Of a stretch of 64,000 bases of DNA, positions 34,651 to 42,857 are shown piece after piece. Source of the DNA: Actinokineospora sp. NBRC 105648 (GTDB lineage Bacteria; Actinomycetota; Actinomycetes; Mycobacteriales; Pseudonocardiaceae). Position numbers and translations under genes: made by a program. Every line of letters begins with the position of its first letter. The first letter of the stretch is position 1. The notes under the pieces are model-generated. The model did no database searches. It worked only from the letters and a program-made list of their open reading frames with translations, and was not told where the DNA came from. Where the stretch lies: positions 248,001 to 312,000 of the forward strand of contig NZ_BSTR01000004.1 in assembly GCF_030269645.1 (NCBI RefSeq). Direction: 5' to 3'.

Positions 34651-36126
34651 ATGACCACCGTCGCGGCCAAGACCTTCGACTCGCTCAACCCGGCGACCGA
34701 CGAGGTCGTGGGCACCCACCCGGTGCACTCGGCCGAGGAGGTCGAGGCCGCCGTCGAGCGGGCCCGTGGCGCCGCCCTGTGGTGGGCGGGCCTGGGCTTC
34801 GCGGGGCGGGCCGAGCGGCTGCGGCGGTGGAAGGGCGTGCTCACCCGGCGCTCCGCGCAGCTGGCCGAGGTGGTGCACGCCGAGACCGGCAAGCCACACG
34901 GCGACGCCATGCTGGAGATCATCCTGGCCATCGACCACACCGAGTGGGCGGCCAGGAACGCGCGCAAGGTGCTCGGGCAGCACCGGCGGTCGTCCGGGCT
35001 GCTGATGGCCAACCAGGCGGCGACGGTCGAGTACCAGCCGCTCGGCGTGGTCGGGGTCATCGGCCCGTGGAACTACCCGGTGTTCACCCCGATGGGCTCG
35101 ATCGCCTACGCCCTCGCCGCGGGCAACGCCGTGGTCTTCAAACCCTCGGAGTACACCCCCGGCGTCGGCCGCTGGCTGGCCGACTCCTTCGCCGAGGCGG
35201 TGCCCGAGCAGCCGGTGTTCCAGCTGGTCACCGGCTTCGGCGAGACCGGCGCGGCGCTCTGCCGAGCGGGCGTCGCCAAGATCGCGTTCACCGGCTCCCC
35301 CGGCACCGGCAAGAAGATCATGGCCGCCTGCGCGGAAACCCTGACCCCGGTGCTGATCGAGGCGGGCGGCAAGGACGCCCTGCTGGTCGACGCCGACGCC
35401 GACCTCGAGGCGGCCGCCGACGCGGCGGTCTGGGGCGGCATCTCCAACGCGGGCCAGACCTGCGTGGGCATCGAACGGGTCTACGTGCACGAGCGCGTCT
35501 ACGACGAGTTCGTGGCCAAGGTCGTGGCGAAGGCCACCGCCATCCGCCCCGGCTTCGACGACGACGCGGCCATCGGCCCGATCACCATGCCGTCCCAAGT
35601 GGACATCATCCGCAGGCACATCGCCGACGCGATCAAGCGCGGCGGCCGAGCACTGGTCGGCGGAACAGACGACGCACGGTACGTGCAACCGACCGTGCTG
35701 GTGGATGTCCCGGAGGACGCGGAAGCGGTCCGCGAGGAGACCTTCGGACCGACGCTGACCATCGCCAAGGTCGCCACCATGGACGAGGCGATCGACAAGG
35801 CCAACAACTCCAAGTACGGCCTCGGCGGCTCGGTGTTCTCCCGCTCCCAAGGCCTCGACCTGGCCCGACGCCTGCGCACGGGGATGGTGGCGGTCAACTC
35901 CGTGATCAGCTTCGCGGGCGTCCCGTCCCTGCCGTTCGGCGGCGTCGGCGACTCGGGCTTCGGCCGGATCCACGGGCCGGAGGGCCTGCGCGAGTTCGGC
36001 CGCCCGAAGGCGATCACCCGCCAGCGCTTCCGCGCCCCGCTGGTCCTCACGACCTTCGCCCGCACCAAGAAGGTCGACGCCCAGGTCGCCAAGCTCATCA
36101 CCCTCCTGCACGGCAAACGCCGCTGA
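34651..36126 (+). CDS. aldehyde dehydrogenase family protein (491 aa)
   Basis: NAD(P)-dependent oxidation of an aldehyde to an acid. The catalytic set is complete: N141 (GPWNYP), K164 (FKPSEYTP), E237 (LIEAGGKD) and C271 (NAGQTCVGIERV). The sequence resembles succinate-semialdehyde and plant-type family-10 enzymes, with a C-terminal extension (APLVLTTFARTKKVDAQVAK) possibly associated with membranes. The start at 34651 opens MTTVAAKTFDSLNPATDE; an upstream in-frame ATG overlaps the MBL gene. The substrate is not determinable from sequence. Confidence 0.92.
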   Translation: MTTVAAKTFDSLNPATDEVVGTHPVHSAEEVEAAVERARGAALWWAGLGFAGRAERLRRWKGVLTRRSAQLAEVVHAETGKPHGDAMLEIILAIDHTEWAARNARKVLGQHRRSSGLLMANQAATVEYQPLGVVGVIGPWNYPVFTPMGSIAYALAAGNAVVFKPSEYTPGVGRWLADSFAEAVPEQPVFQLVTGFGETGAALCRAGVAKIAFTGSPGTGKKIMAACAETLTPVLIEAGGKDALLVDADADLEAAADAAVWGGISNAGQTCVGIERVYVHERVYDEFVAKVVAKATAIRPGFDDDAAIGPITMPSQVDIIRRHIADAIKRGGRALVGGTDDARYVQPTVLVDVPEDAEAVREETFGPTLTIAKVATMDEAIDKANNSKYGLGGSVFSRSQGLDLARRLRTGMVAVNSVISFAGVPSLPFGGVGDSGFGRIHGPEGLREFGRPKAITRQRFRAPLVLTTFARTKKVDAQVAKLITLLHGKRR

Positions 36127-36162
36127 CCACTGTCGGGTGAATGCTCTCGCAGACCCTGGACA

Positions 36163-36178
36163 TCGAACGTGCGTTCGA
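36163..36178 (+). promoter_or_regulatory. perfect LexA SOS box
   Basis: TCGAACGTGCGTTCGA is a perfect 16-bp palindrome matching the actinobacterial/Bacillus LexA consensus (TCGAAC-N4-GTTCGA). It lies 25 bases before the best start of the dprA-like gene, where a promoter is expected, so LexA would block the operon until DNA damage. Confidence 0.85.
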
Positions 36179-36203
36179 TACCCTGGTGCTGTGGGAGGTG
36201 TGG

Positions 36204-37187
36204 ATGAGAACGCTCGGTGGCGACCACGGCTTGGTCTCCCCCACGAACGGCGCACGACCTAGGCTGTCCGGCATGGGCGGCTGGGACGACGAAGAGCGCG
36301 CGGTGCTCGTGGCGCTGCTCCGCGTACGTCCAGACGGGATGTCCTGGCCGCAGATCGCCGCCGAGGTCGCCGAGCGTGGAAGCGCGCGTGCCCTGTGGGA
36401 GGAAACCAGGCCGCAGGCCCTCTTCGCGTCCGACGGCCCTGACGACGCTGAGCTGCTCGCGGCCGCGCGGGCCGAGGTCGACCAGTGGCGATCGGCCGAC
36501 TTCGAGTTCCTGACCTTCCTGGACGACGGCTATCCGGCCCAGCTGCGCGAGGTCCACCAGATGCCGCCGGTCCTGTTCGCCCGGGGCACACTCGTGCCCG
36601 GAGAGTCGGCGGTGTCGGTGGTGGGATCGCGCGGTGCCTCGCCCGCCGCGCTGCGCACGGCCGCCGAGATCGCCTGCGCGCTCACCGCGGACGGCGTGAC
36701 TGTGTTGTCCGGCCTGGCGGAGGGGATCGACACCGCGGCGCACGAGGCGACCCTGGCGATGGGCGGGCGCACGGTGGCGGTCATCGGGACCGGCATCACC
36801 AAGTACTTCCCGGCGGCCAACCGGGCCCTGCACGAGAAGATCGCCGCCAACGGCCTGCTGCTCTCCCAGTTCTGGCCGAACACCCCGCCGACGAAGCAGA
36901 CCTTCCCCATGCGGAACGCGACCATGAGCGCCTACGGCCGAGCGACCGTCGTGGTCGAGGCGGGTGAGCAGAGCGGTGCCCGGATCCAGGCCAGGTCCGC
37001 GGTCGCGCACGGTAGGCCGGTTGTCCTCCTGGACGCCGTCGCGCGCGGGACGAACTGGGGCAGGCGGCTGTGTGACGAGCCCGGGGTGTTCGTGGCAACG
37101 GATGCCGCCTCGGCTCTCCGGCTGGTGCGCGATGTCCTCGACGAGTCGGCCCAGTTGGCCGAATTGCTCGCTATGGTCGGTGAATGA
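36204..37187 (+). CDS. DprA/Smf-like protein of the SOS operon (327 aa)
   Basis: Rossmann-fold DprA homologue. After an N-terminal helical region (RAVLVALLRVRPDGMSWPQ), the family core follows: VSVVGSRGASPAALR, VLSGLAEGIDTAAHEATL, VAVIGTGITKYFPAANR, LLLSQFWPNTPP, FPMRNATMSAYGRATVVVEA and GEQSGARIQARSAVAHGRP. DprA proteins bind single-stranded DNA and load RecA; SLOG-type relatives may bind nucleotides. The C-terminal winged helix seen in many DprAs is missing. GGGAGG with 5-nt spacing supports the ATG at 36204; a later ATG at 36273 has no site. The stop overlaps the next start by 4 bp. Confidence 0.85.
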   Translation: MRTLGGDHGLVSPTNGARPRLSGMGGWDDEERAVLVALLRVRPDGMSWPQIAAEVAERGSARALWEETRPQALFASDGPDDAELLAAARAEVDQWRSADFEFLTFLDDGYPAQLREVHQMPPVLFARGTLVPGESAVSVVGSRGASPAALRTAAEIACALTADGVTVLSGLAEGIDTAAHEATLAMGGRTVAVIGTGITKYFPAANRALHEKIAANGLLLSQFWPNTPPTKQTFPMRNATMSAYGRATVVVEAGEQSGARIQARSAVAHGRPVVLLDAVARGTNWGRRLCDEPGVFVATDAASALRLVRDVLDESAQLAELLAMVGE

Positions 37188-37984
37188 CGGAGAACGCGGC
37201 CCGTGCGGCGTATCGCGACATCCTCCGGCAGCGCGTCGGCGCGTTCTTCCGCAATGTCCGCTATGGACCGCCCGGATCGCACTGCGCCAACTGCGGCGTG
37301 CCTCCGGTCGCGACGGGTTCGCTGTGCTCCCAATGCGGCAGGCAGCGCCAGCAGTTCGGTGACCGGTTGGCCTCGCAGGTTGTGCTCCTCGCCTACGTCA
37401 AGGGGTACGCGCCTGGTGGTCCGCACCAGTCGGCGCACACAGTGCGCGCGTACAAGCAAGAGCCTTGGCCAGTGCGCAAGTGCGCGACCGACTTGGCCTC
37501 GATGGTCAGCGTGGCCACCCGACTGCACGGGAACTGCATCGCCGACGCGCACGGCCCGTGTTCGGCCATCACGTTCGTCCCATCCGTTCGGCACCCGGGA
37601 ACCGACCACCCGGTGGTGACCCTGGCTCGTCAGGTCTCGGGCCTGGGTGTGGATCGGGCGGCGCACGTCGTGCTCGGGCTGGGGCCGGGCAGCGACCCCG
37701 GTTACGACCGCACCGTCAGGGCCGACCGGTTTGAGCTTTCCGGTCAGAACCGGAGTCGCGTTCGTGGGCGGCACGTGATGGTCGTCGACGACACCTGGAC
37801 CTCGGGAGCCAAGGTGCAGTCCGCCGCGGTGGCCCTGCGCGACGCGGGTGCCGAACACGTCACGGCATTGGTCGTGGGACGTTGGTGCGACTACCGGGCG
37901 CCTGACCACAAGGCGATGCTGGACTCGCTCGACACGCCGTACGACGCCCTTGTCTGCCCGGTGTCGGGTGGGACCTGTCCGTGA
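37184..37984 (+). CDS. zinc-ribbon/phosphoribosyltransferase (ComF-like) protein
   Basis: A 266-aa protein. Four cysteines (C34, C37, C48, C51; HCANCGVPP and LCSQCGRQ) form a zinc ribbon. The rest is a phosphoribosyltransferase-like fold with the PRPP loop VVDDTWTSGAK at 200-210, preceded by a region similar to ComF's (AYVKGYAPGG, HTVRAYKQ). It is bigger than a typical ComF and has extra sequence. Translationally coupled to the dprA-like gene, so the two probably act together; ComF and DprA both serve DNA uptake or recombination in other bacteria. Here, under an SOS box, the role may be DNA repair or a defence response. Confidence 0.78.
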   Translation: MTENAARAAYRDILRQRVGAFFRNVRYGPPGSHCANCGVPPVATGSLCSQCGRQRQQFGDRLASQVVLLAYVKGYAPGGPHQSAHTVRAYKQEPWPVRKCATDLASMVSVATRLHGNCIADAHGPCSAITFVPSVRHPGTDHPVVTLARQVSGLGVDRAAHVVLGLGPGSDPGYDRTVRADRFELSGQNRSRVRGRHVMVVDDTWTSGAKVQSAAVALRDAGAEHVTALVVGRWCDYRAPDHKAMLDSLDTPYDALVCPVSGGTCP

Positions 37985-38056
37985 GTGATCACCCTTCTGC
38001 CGGGCACGGGGACGCCTCTTGATCACATAGCCTGTGGCGCCTGAGAGGGGTGCCGC

Positions 38057-38470
38057 ATGGGGGAAGCCAGTACGGTCCTGTCGATCGTCGCGTTCGGGCT
38101 CGTGGTGGTCACCTATGCGATCGTTGACACCGCCAAGCGGGCGATGCGTCGTGGTTGGGTGCCGGATGAGCCCACGAACTACGACGGTGTGGGTGAGGAG
38201 ATGGCCGCGGGCCTCGCCTACGTGCTCACCCCCGAGGTCCTCACCCTCCTCGGTGTGTGGATCTTCGGTATCGGTCCCGGCGACACGATCTTCACCATCG
38301 GCCTGGTCGTGGCCTCGGTCGGTGCGGTGCTCACGGTCCTGCACACTCTCAACCGCCTGCGCTACCCGCACCTGCGTGGTGAGACCGCGGTGGGGTGCAC
38401 GACCATCCTCGCGGCCGTCGCCGGTATCGCGTTCAACCTCGACTGGCTGGGCTGGGTCAACCTCGTGTGA
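38057..38470 (+). CDS. small membrane protein (137 aa)
   Basis: Four probable membrane helices (STVLSIVAFGLVVVTYAIV, LTPEVLTLLGVWIFGIG, TIFTIGLVVASVGAVLTVL, CTTILAAVAGIAFNLDWLG) with a cytosolic loop RRGWVPDEPTNYDG. Not recognised. GAGGGG is about 7 nt before the ATG. It follows the ComF-like gene after 72 bases on the same strand and might be a third member of the SOS operon. It overlaps the convergent GMC oxidoreductase gene by 14 bases. Confidence 0.65.
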   Translation: MGEASTVLSIVAFGLVVVTYAIVDTAKRAMRRGWVPDEPTNYDGVGEEMAAGLAYVLTPEVLTLLGVWIFGIGPGDTIFTIGLVVASVGAVLTVLHTLNRLRYPHLRGETAVGCTTILAAVAGIAFNLDWLGWVNLV

Positions 38471-40031
38471 TCAGGTCGGCTGCCTTCTCCGCCAGCATGA
38501 TCGTCGGCGCGTTGGTGTTCCCGCGCGGCACCACCGGCATGACCGACGCGTCCACCACGCGCAGGCCGTCGACGCCGTGGACGCCCAAAGTCGGGTCCAC
38601 AACGGACTGTTCGCCGACGCCCATCGCGCACGTGCCGACCGGGTGGTACAGGGTTTGGGTCCACGCCCGGATGTGGTCGGCGAGTTCGGCGTCGGTGAGG
38701 GTGCGCTCCGGTAGGTACGGCCGGTCCAGGAACCGCCGCAGTGGGGCGTGGGAGCCGATCTCCTCGAGCACCCGGCACGCCGCGATCTGGGCTTCCAGGT
38801 CCGCCGGGTCGGTGTAGTAGGCCGGGTCGATCAGCGGGCGCCAGTGCGGGTCGGCCGACGCCAGCCGCAGCGTGCCGCGGCTGGCGGGGGCGACCAGGGT
38901 TGTCGCGGAGGTGAAGCCGGGTGCGGTGGGTTCGCGCATGCCGTTGTCGTAGAACATGGTCGGCGCCACGTGGAACTGCATGTCCGGTGCGGACAAGCCG
39001 TCCCGGGTGCGCAGGAACGCGCCCGCTTCGCCGATGTTCGAGGTCAGCGGGCCTCGTCCGGTCGCCTGCCACTGGACCAGGCGCGCGGGGGTGGAGAAGT
39101 CGACCAGGTCGGTGGTGTCGCGGGTGGTCCAGATGACCGGCGCCGCCGGGTGGTCGTGCAGGTTGCCGCCCACCCCCGGCAGCGCCACCGCCACGTCGAT
39201 GCCCAGTTCGCGCAGGTGCTCGGCGGGCCCGATCCCGGACAACATCAACACCTGTGGCGAGTTCACCGCGCCGCCGCTGAGCAGGACTTCGCGGTCGGCT
39301 CGGGCCTCGGTCGCGACGCCCAGGTGCTCGTAGGCCACGCCGACCGCGCGGGTGCCGGTCAAGATCACCCGGGTGGTGAACGCGCCGGTGCGGACCGTCA
39401 GGTTCTTCCTGTCGAGGGCGGGTCGCAGGTAGGCGTCGGCGGTGGACCAGCGCTTCCCGCGGCGGCAGGTGACCTGGTAGAGCCCCACGCCCTCCTGCTC
39501 GGCGCCGTTGAAGTCGTCGGTCCGCTTGAGCCCAGCGGCGACGGCGGCCTCGACCCAGGCGGTGGTCAGCTCGTGGGTGTAGCGCCGGTCCTCGACGTGC
39601 AACGGGCCGTCGGTGCCGTGCAGCGGACCGGCGAGCCTGCTGTTGCGCTCGGCCTTGACGAAGTAGGGCAGCACGTCGTCGTAGCCCCACCCGACGGCGC
39701 CGAAGTCGTCGCGCCAGCCGTCGTAGTCGGCGCGGTTGCCGCGGATGTAGATCATCGCGTTCATCGACGAACAGCCGCCGAGGCCCTTCATCCGGGGCCA
39801 GTACGCCGACCGGTCGCCCAGGTGCTTCTGCTCGACGGTCTCGTAGTTCCAGTCCCACTTGGTCTTGAACAGCGAGGAGAACGCCGCCGGGATCTTGATC
39901 TCGTCGGCGTCGTCCGCGCCACCGGCCTCCAGCAGCAGCACGCTCACGTCCGGGTCCGCGCTGAGCCGGGCGGCGAGCACGCAGCCCGCGCTGCCCGCGC
40001 CCACCACGATGTAGTCGAACGACTCGGTCAT
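38457..40031 (-). CDS. GMC-family FAD-dependent oxidoreductase (choline dehydrogenase-like)
   Basis: 524 aa. N-terminal FAD-binding motif GAGSAG (11-16) in YIVVGAGSAGCVLAARL, LLEAGG, the second GMC signature around WPRMKGLGGCSSMNAM, SGGAVNSPQVLMLSGIG, and the C-terminal active site YHPVGTCAMG followed by NTNAPTIMLAEKAADLI. These fit choline/alcohol dehydrogenases. No signal peptide. GGGAGG lies 5 nt before the ATG at 40031, so the longer frame to 40148 is rejected. The alcohol oxidised is unknown. Confidence 0.9.
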   Translation of the reverse strand: MTESFDYIVVGAGSAGCVLAARLSADPDVSVLLLEAGGADDADEIKIPAAFSSLFKTKWDWNYETVEQKHLGDRSAYWPRMKGLGGCSSMNAMIYIRGNRADYDGWRDDFGAVGWGYDDVLPYFVKAERNSRLAGPLHGTDGPLHVEDRRYTHELTTAWVEAAVAAGLKRTDDFNGAEQEGVGLYQVTCRRGKRWSTADAYLRPALDRKNLTVRTGAFTTRVILTGTRAVGVAYEHLGVATEARADREVLLSGGAVNSPQVLMLSGIGPAEHLRELGIDVAVALPGVGGNLHDHPAAPVIWTTRDTTDLVDFSTPARLVQWQATGRGPLTSNIGEAGAFLRTRDGLSAPDMQFHVAPTMFYDNGMREPTAPGFTSATTLVAPASRGTLRLASADPHWRPLIDPAYYTDPADLEAQIAACRVLEEIGSHAPLRRFLDRPYLPERTLTDAELADHIRAWTQTLYHPVGTCAMGVGEQSVVDPTLGVHGVDGLRVVDASVMPVVPRGNTNAPTIMLAEKAADLITRG

Positions 40032-40080
40032 GGGGACCTCCCGGACTCGGCGATCCCCCAACATACTCCCGAGTAACCTC

Positions 40081-41073
40081 CTAGAGCGCGTCCAACACCT
40101 CGACTTCCTCCGCCGCGCTGAGCCCCGCTTTGCGCTGCCGGTCGACACCGAGTTCGCGCTCGTGCTCTAGCGTGCCCAGCACCGCGTCGACCAGGGCGCG
40201 CGGGGTCAACCCGGCCGCGAGCGCGGGCGCGGCGTCGCGCCCGGTCATCGCCGCGTGCGTCGCGGGCAGCCAGAGCGGCAGCGACCGTGGGCCCGCCCAG
40301 TGGTTGACCTTGAGCTCGGCGAGGTCGTCCGGGGTCACCGGGACGAACTCGACCTCGGCCCCGATGATGTCCGCGATCGAGGCGAGCAGGTCCAGCAACC
40401 CGACCGAGGGCCCGATCCCGTCGAAGACCCCCGTCGTCCCCTGCTCGGCGGCATCGATGATCCACGCCGCGAGGTCCCGCACGTCGACGAACTGGGTCCG
40501 CTGGTCCACGTCCGGGACCACGACCCGGCCACCCCGGGCCAACCGCTGCACCCAGTAGCCGAACCGGTCGGACTCGTCGCCCGGCCCGGTGATCAACCCC
40601 GCCCGGACGATGAACGCCTTCGCCCCGACCGCCGCCGTCACCGCGTTCTCGCTCGCGACCTTGATCGACCCGTACAGCTCGGGATCGGCCAGGTTCGCCT
40701 CCCGGGTGCCGTGCACGGCCTTCGGCGGCAGCAGCGGGTCGCCGACGCCGGTGGGCGGGGCGGTGTGGTCGGCGTAGGCGCTGATGGAGGAGACGAAGGT
40801 CCAGTGCCGGACCTGGTCGCCGAGCGCGTCCAGCGCCCGCCGGACCCACTCGTAGGAGATCGTCGCGACGTCCACGACGGCGTCGAACCGCTCGCCCCTG
40901 AGCGGGTCCAACCCGTCCTCGGCGTCCCGGTCCACTGTGATCAGACGCGCCCCCTCGGGGACGGCCCCGGCCTGCCCGCGAGCCGCGCACACAACGTCGT
41001 GGCCGCGCCGTACCCCCTCGGCCGCCACCGTGTGACCGAGGAACCGCGTGCCGCCGAGCACCAGAAGTCGCAT
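40081..41073 (-). CDS. NAD-dependent epimerase/dehydratase-type SDR protein
   Basis: An extended short-chain dehydrogenase. The NAD motif is GGTRFLG in MRLLVLGGTRFLGHTV, VATISYEWV and FVSSISAYADH follow, and the catalytic Y-x-x-x-K is YGSIK. It lacks features tying it to a specific sugar, and resembles reductases/mRNA-binding relatives of the family. The ATG at 41073 starts the Rossmann motif directly; the longer open frame to 41775 runs across the opposing gene and is rejected. It shares a short promoter region with the divergent DUF3800 gene. Confidence 0.87.
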   Translation of the reverse strand: MRLLVLGGTRFLGHTVAAEGVRRGHDVVCAARGQAGAVPEGARLITVDRDAEDGLDPLRGERFDAVVDVATISYEWVRRALDALGDQVRHWTFVSSISAYADHTAPPTGVGDPLLPPKAVHGTREANLADPELYGSIKVASENAVTAAVGAKAFIVRAGLITGPGDESDRFGYWVQRLARGGRVVVPDVDQRTQFVDVRDLAAWIIDAAEQGTTGVFDGIGPSVGLLDLLASIADIIGAEVEFVPVTPDDLAELKVNHWAGPRSLPLWLPATHAAMTGRDAAPALAAGLTPRALVDAVLGTLEHERELGVDRQRKAGLSAAEEVEVLDAL

Positions 41074-41184
41074 ACCCCACCCTGACGTGCCCGCCCGCCG
41101 CCCGCCACCCTTCTCGCCCCGAGCGAACACCGAACACCCGTTCGAGCGATCCAGGACCGGCTGGCAACAGCCGATCTGCCCAGG

Positions 41185-41727
41185 GTGACCTTGCACGTCT
41201 TCGTCGATGAATCCCGTCGAAACAAGCACTACCTGTTGGCCGCCGCCCTGGTTGAGCCCGGCGAGCTGCACCGCCTGCGAAAGCTCCTGCGCGGCATGCT
41301 CCTGCCCGGGCAGCGGGAGGTGCACTTCAAGAAGGAGACCCCGTCCAGACGGAAAGCCGTCATCTCTCGACTGGTCGATGAGCCATTGGAGGTGTGGATC
41401 TACCACGCCCGCTGCTCGCGTGGCGAGGAGCGGGCTCGGCGGCTGTGCGTTGCCCAGCTGATCGAGGATTCGCTCGACATCCAGGCGCAACGCCTGGTCT
41501 TGGACAGTCGGGCTGTTCGTGACGAGGATGACCGCTTCGTCATCCGCCGCGCGCTCGGGAAGTGGCCACGGGCCACCGGGCTCGTCTACGAGCACCTGGA
41601 CAGCACCAAGGACGAGTTGCTGTGGATCGCCGACGCGGTGGCCTGGTGCTACGGCGCGGGCGGGGACTGGCACCGCCGGATCGAACCGATCCTGGCCAAG
41701 ATCGTGGACCTGCGTGACAAGCCGTAG
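41185..41727 (+). CDS. DUF3800-like protein (180 aa)
   Basis: A predicted RNase H-like fold: it starts [18 protein letters not shown], the usual V-F-x-D-E-S motif of DUF3800 proteins with acidic residues for metal binding, then [16 protein letters not shown] and [15 protein letters not shown], where an acidic pair comes again. DUF3800 proteins occur singly in many actinobacteria and in defence contexts; function is unknown. GTG start. A hairpin follows after 10 bases. Confidence 0.72.
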   Translation: MTLHVFVDESRRNKHYLLAAALVEPGELHRLRKLLRGMLLPGQREVHFKKETPSRRKAVISRLVDEPLEVWIYHARCSRGEERARRLCVAQLIEDSLDIQAQRLVLDSRAVRDEDDRFVIRRALGKWPRATGLVYEHLDSTKDELLWIADAVAWCYGAGGDWHRRIEPILAKIVDLRDKP

Positions 41728-41736
41728 ACAGCGCGA

Positions 41737-41772
41737 AGCCCGGCCGCCGACCGTCCGGACGGGGACCGGGCT
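41737..41772 (+). terminator. terminator of the DUF3800 gene
   Basis: Arms AGCCCGG and CCGGGCT enclose a self-complementary CCGTCCGGACGG, so the whole can fold as a long stem. It lies 10 bases after the stop and insulates the purSQL operon from upstream transcription. Confidence 0.7.
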
Positions 41773-41949
41773 CACTTCCCTGGCTTACGGGCCAGAGCTG
41801 TCACCAGCATATCCCGCACCCGCCCCCCGCTCCACCCCGTTCACCCCTTCGAGGGACCCGAGCCGCAGGTCACCGCGGGTCGCGGGGTGAACGCCCAGGT
41901 CAGGTACGCTTCCGTGGTACCGGCCTCTCGAACTCAGGAGCAGCCTGCC

Positions 41950-42189
41950 GTGGCCCGCGTTGTCGTCGATGTCATGCCCAAGCCGGAGATCTTGGACCCC
42001 CAGGGCCAGGCGGTGGCGCGCGCGCTGCCCCGGCTCGGGTTCGCCGGTGTCTCCGATGTCCGCCAGGGGAAGCACTTCGAACTCGAGGTCGACGACTCCG
42101 TCGACGACGAGACCCTCGCCAGGATCGCCGAGGGCTTCCTGTCCAACCCCGTGGTCGAGGACTTCGTCGTGCGGCGGGTGCAGTCGTGA
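41950..42189 (+). CDS. purS: phosphoribosylformylglycinamidine synthase subunit PurS
   Basis: A 79-aa protein that bridges PurQ and PurL in the FGAM synthase complex. [20 protein letters not shown] and the [13 protein letters not shown] strand are characteristic. GTG start at 41950 with AGGAG upstream. It overlaps purQ as GTGA (4 bp), so translation is coupled. All three subunits needed for the multi-subunit enzyme, which makes FGAM from FGAR, ATP and glutamine, lie together. Confidence 0.95.
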   Translation: MARVVVDVMPKPEILDPQGQAVARALPRLGFAGVSDVRQGKHFELEVDDSVDDETLARIAEGFLSNPVVEDFVVRRVQS

Positions 42190-42857
42190 GGATCGGCGCG
42201 GTCACCTTCCCCGGCACCCTCGACGACAGCGACACCGCCCGCGCGATCACCGCCTCGGGGGCCGAGGCCGTGTCCCTCTGGCACGGTGACGCCGACCTCA
42301 GGAAGGTCGACGCCGTCATCCTCCCCGGCGGCTTCTCCTACGGCGACTACCTGCGCGCGGGTGCCATCGCCCGGTTCGCGCCGGTGATGGGCGAGATCAT
42401 CGACGCCGCCCGCAAGGGTTTGCCGGTGCTCGGCATCTGCAACGGCTTCCAGGTCCTCTGCGAGGCGGGCCTGCTCCCCGGCGCCCTGCTGCGCAACGCG
42501 GGTCTGCACTTCGTCTGCAAGGACCAGTGGCTCAAGGTGGAGAACAACACCACCGCGTGGACCAGCCGGTACGACGCGCGGGCCGAGATCATCATCCCGG
42601 TGAAGAACATGGACGGCCGCTACACCGCCGCCAAGTCCACTGTGGACGAGCTGGAGGGCGAGGGCCGCGTGGTGTTCCGCTACAGCGGGAGCAACCCCAA
42701 CGGCTCCGACAACGACATCGCCGGGATCGCCGACCCGACCGGGCGGATCGTCGGGCTGATGCCGCACCCCGAGCACGCCATCGACGCGCTCACCGGCCCG
42801 TCCGACGACGGCCTGGGCATGTTCCTCTCCGCGCTCGACTCGGTGGTGGCCGCGTGA
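42186..42857 (+). CDS. purQ: phosphoribosylformylglycinamidine synthase subunit PurQ
   Basis: The 223-aa class I glutamine amidotransferase subunit supplying ammonia to PurL. The nucleophile is the Cys in [10 protein letters not shown], the catalytic His and Glu are in LMPHPEHA, and the start [15 protein letters not shown] is typical. GTG start. It shares a 4-bp overlap with purS on one side and purL on the other. Confidence 0.97.
   Translation: MRIGAVTFPGTLDDSDTARAITASGAEAVSLWHGDADLRKVDAVILPGGFSYGDYLRAGAIARFAPVMGEIIDAARKGLPVLGICNGFQVLCEAGLLPGALLRNAGLHFVCKDQWLKVENNTTAWTSRYDARAEIIIPVKNMDGRYTAAKSTVDELEGEGRVVFRYSGSNPNGSDNDIAGIADPTGRIVGLMPHPEHAIDALTGPSDDGLGMFLSALDSVVAA

Noticed and set aside
36131..36162. 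CTGTCGGGTG as a RecA-independent SOS promoter motif upstream of the SOS box
   Set aside because: Partial resemblance only; the required downstream TA-containing element is missing.
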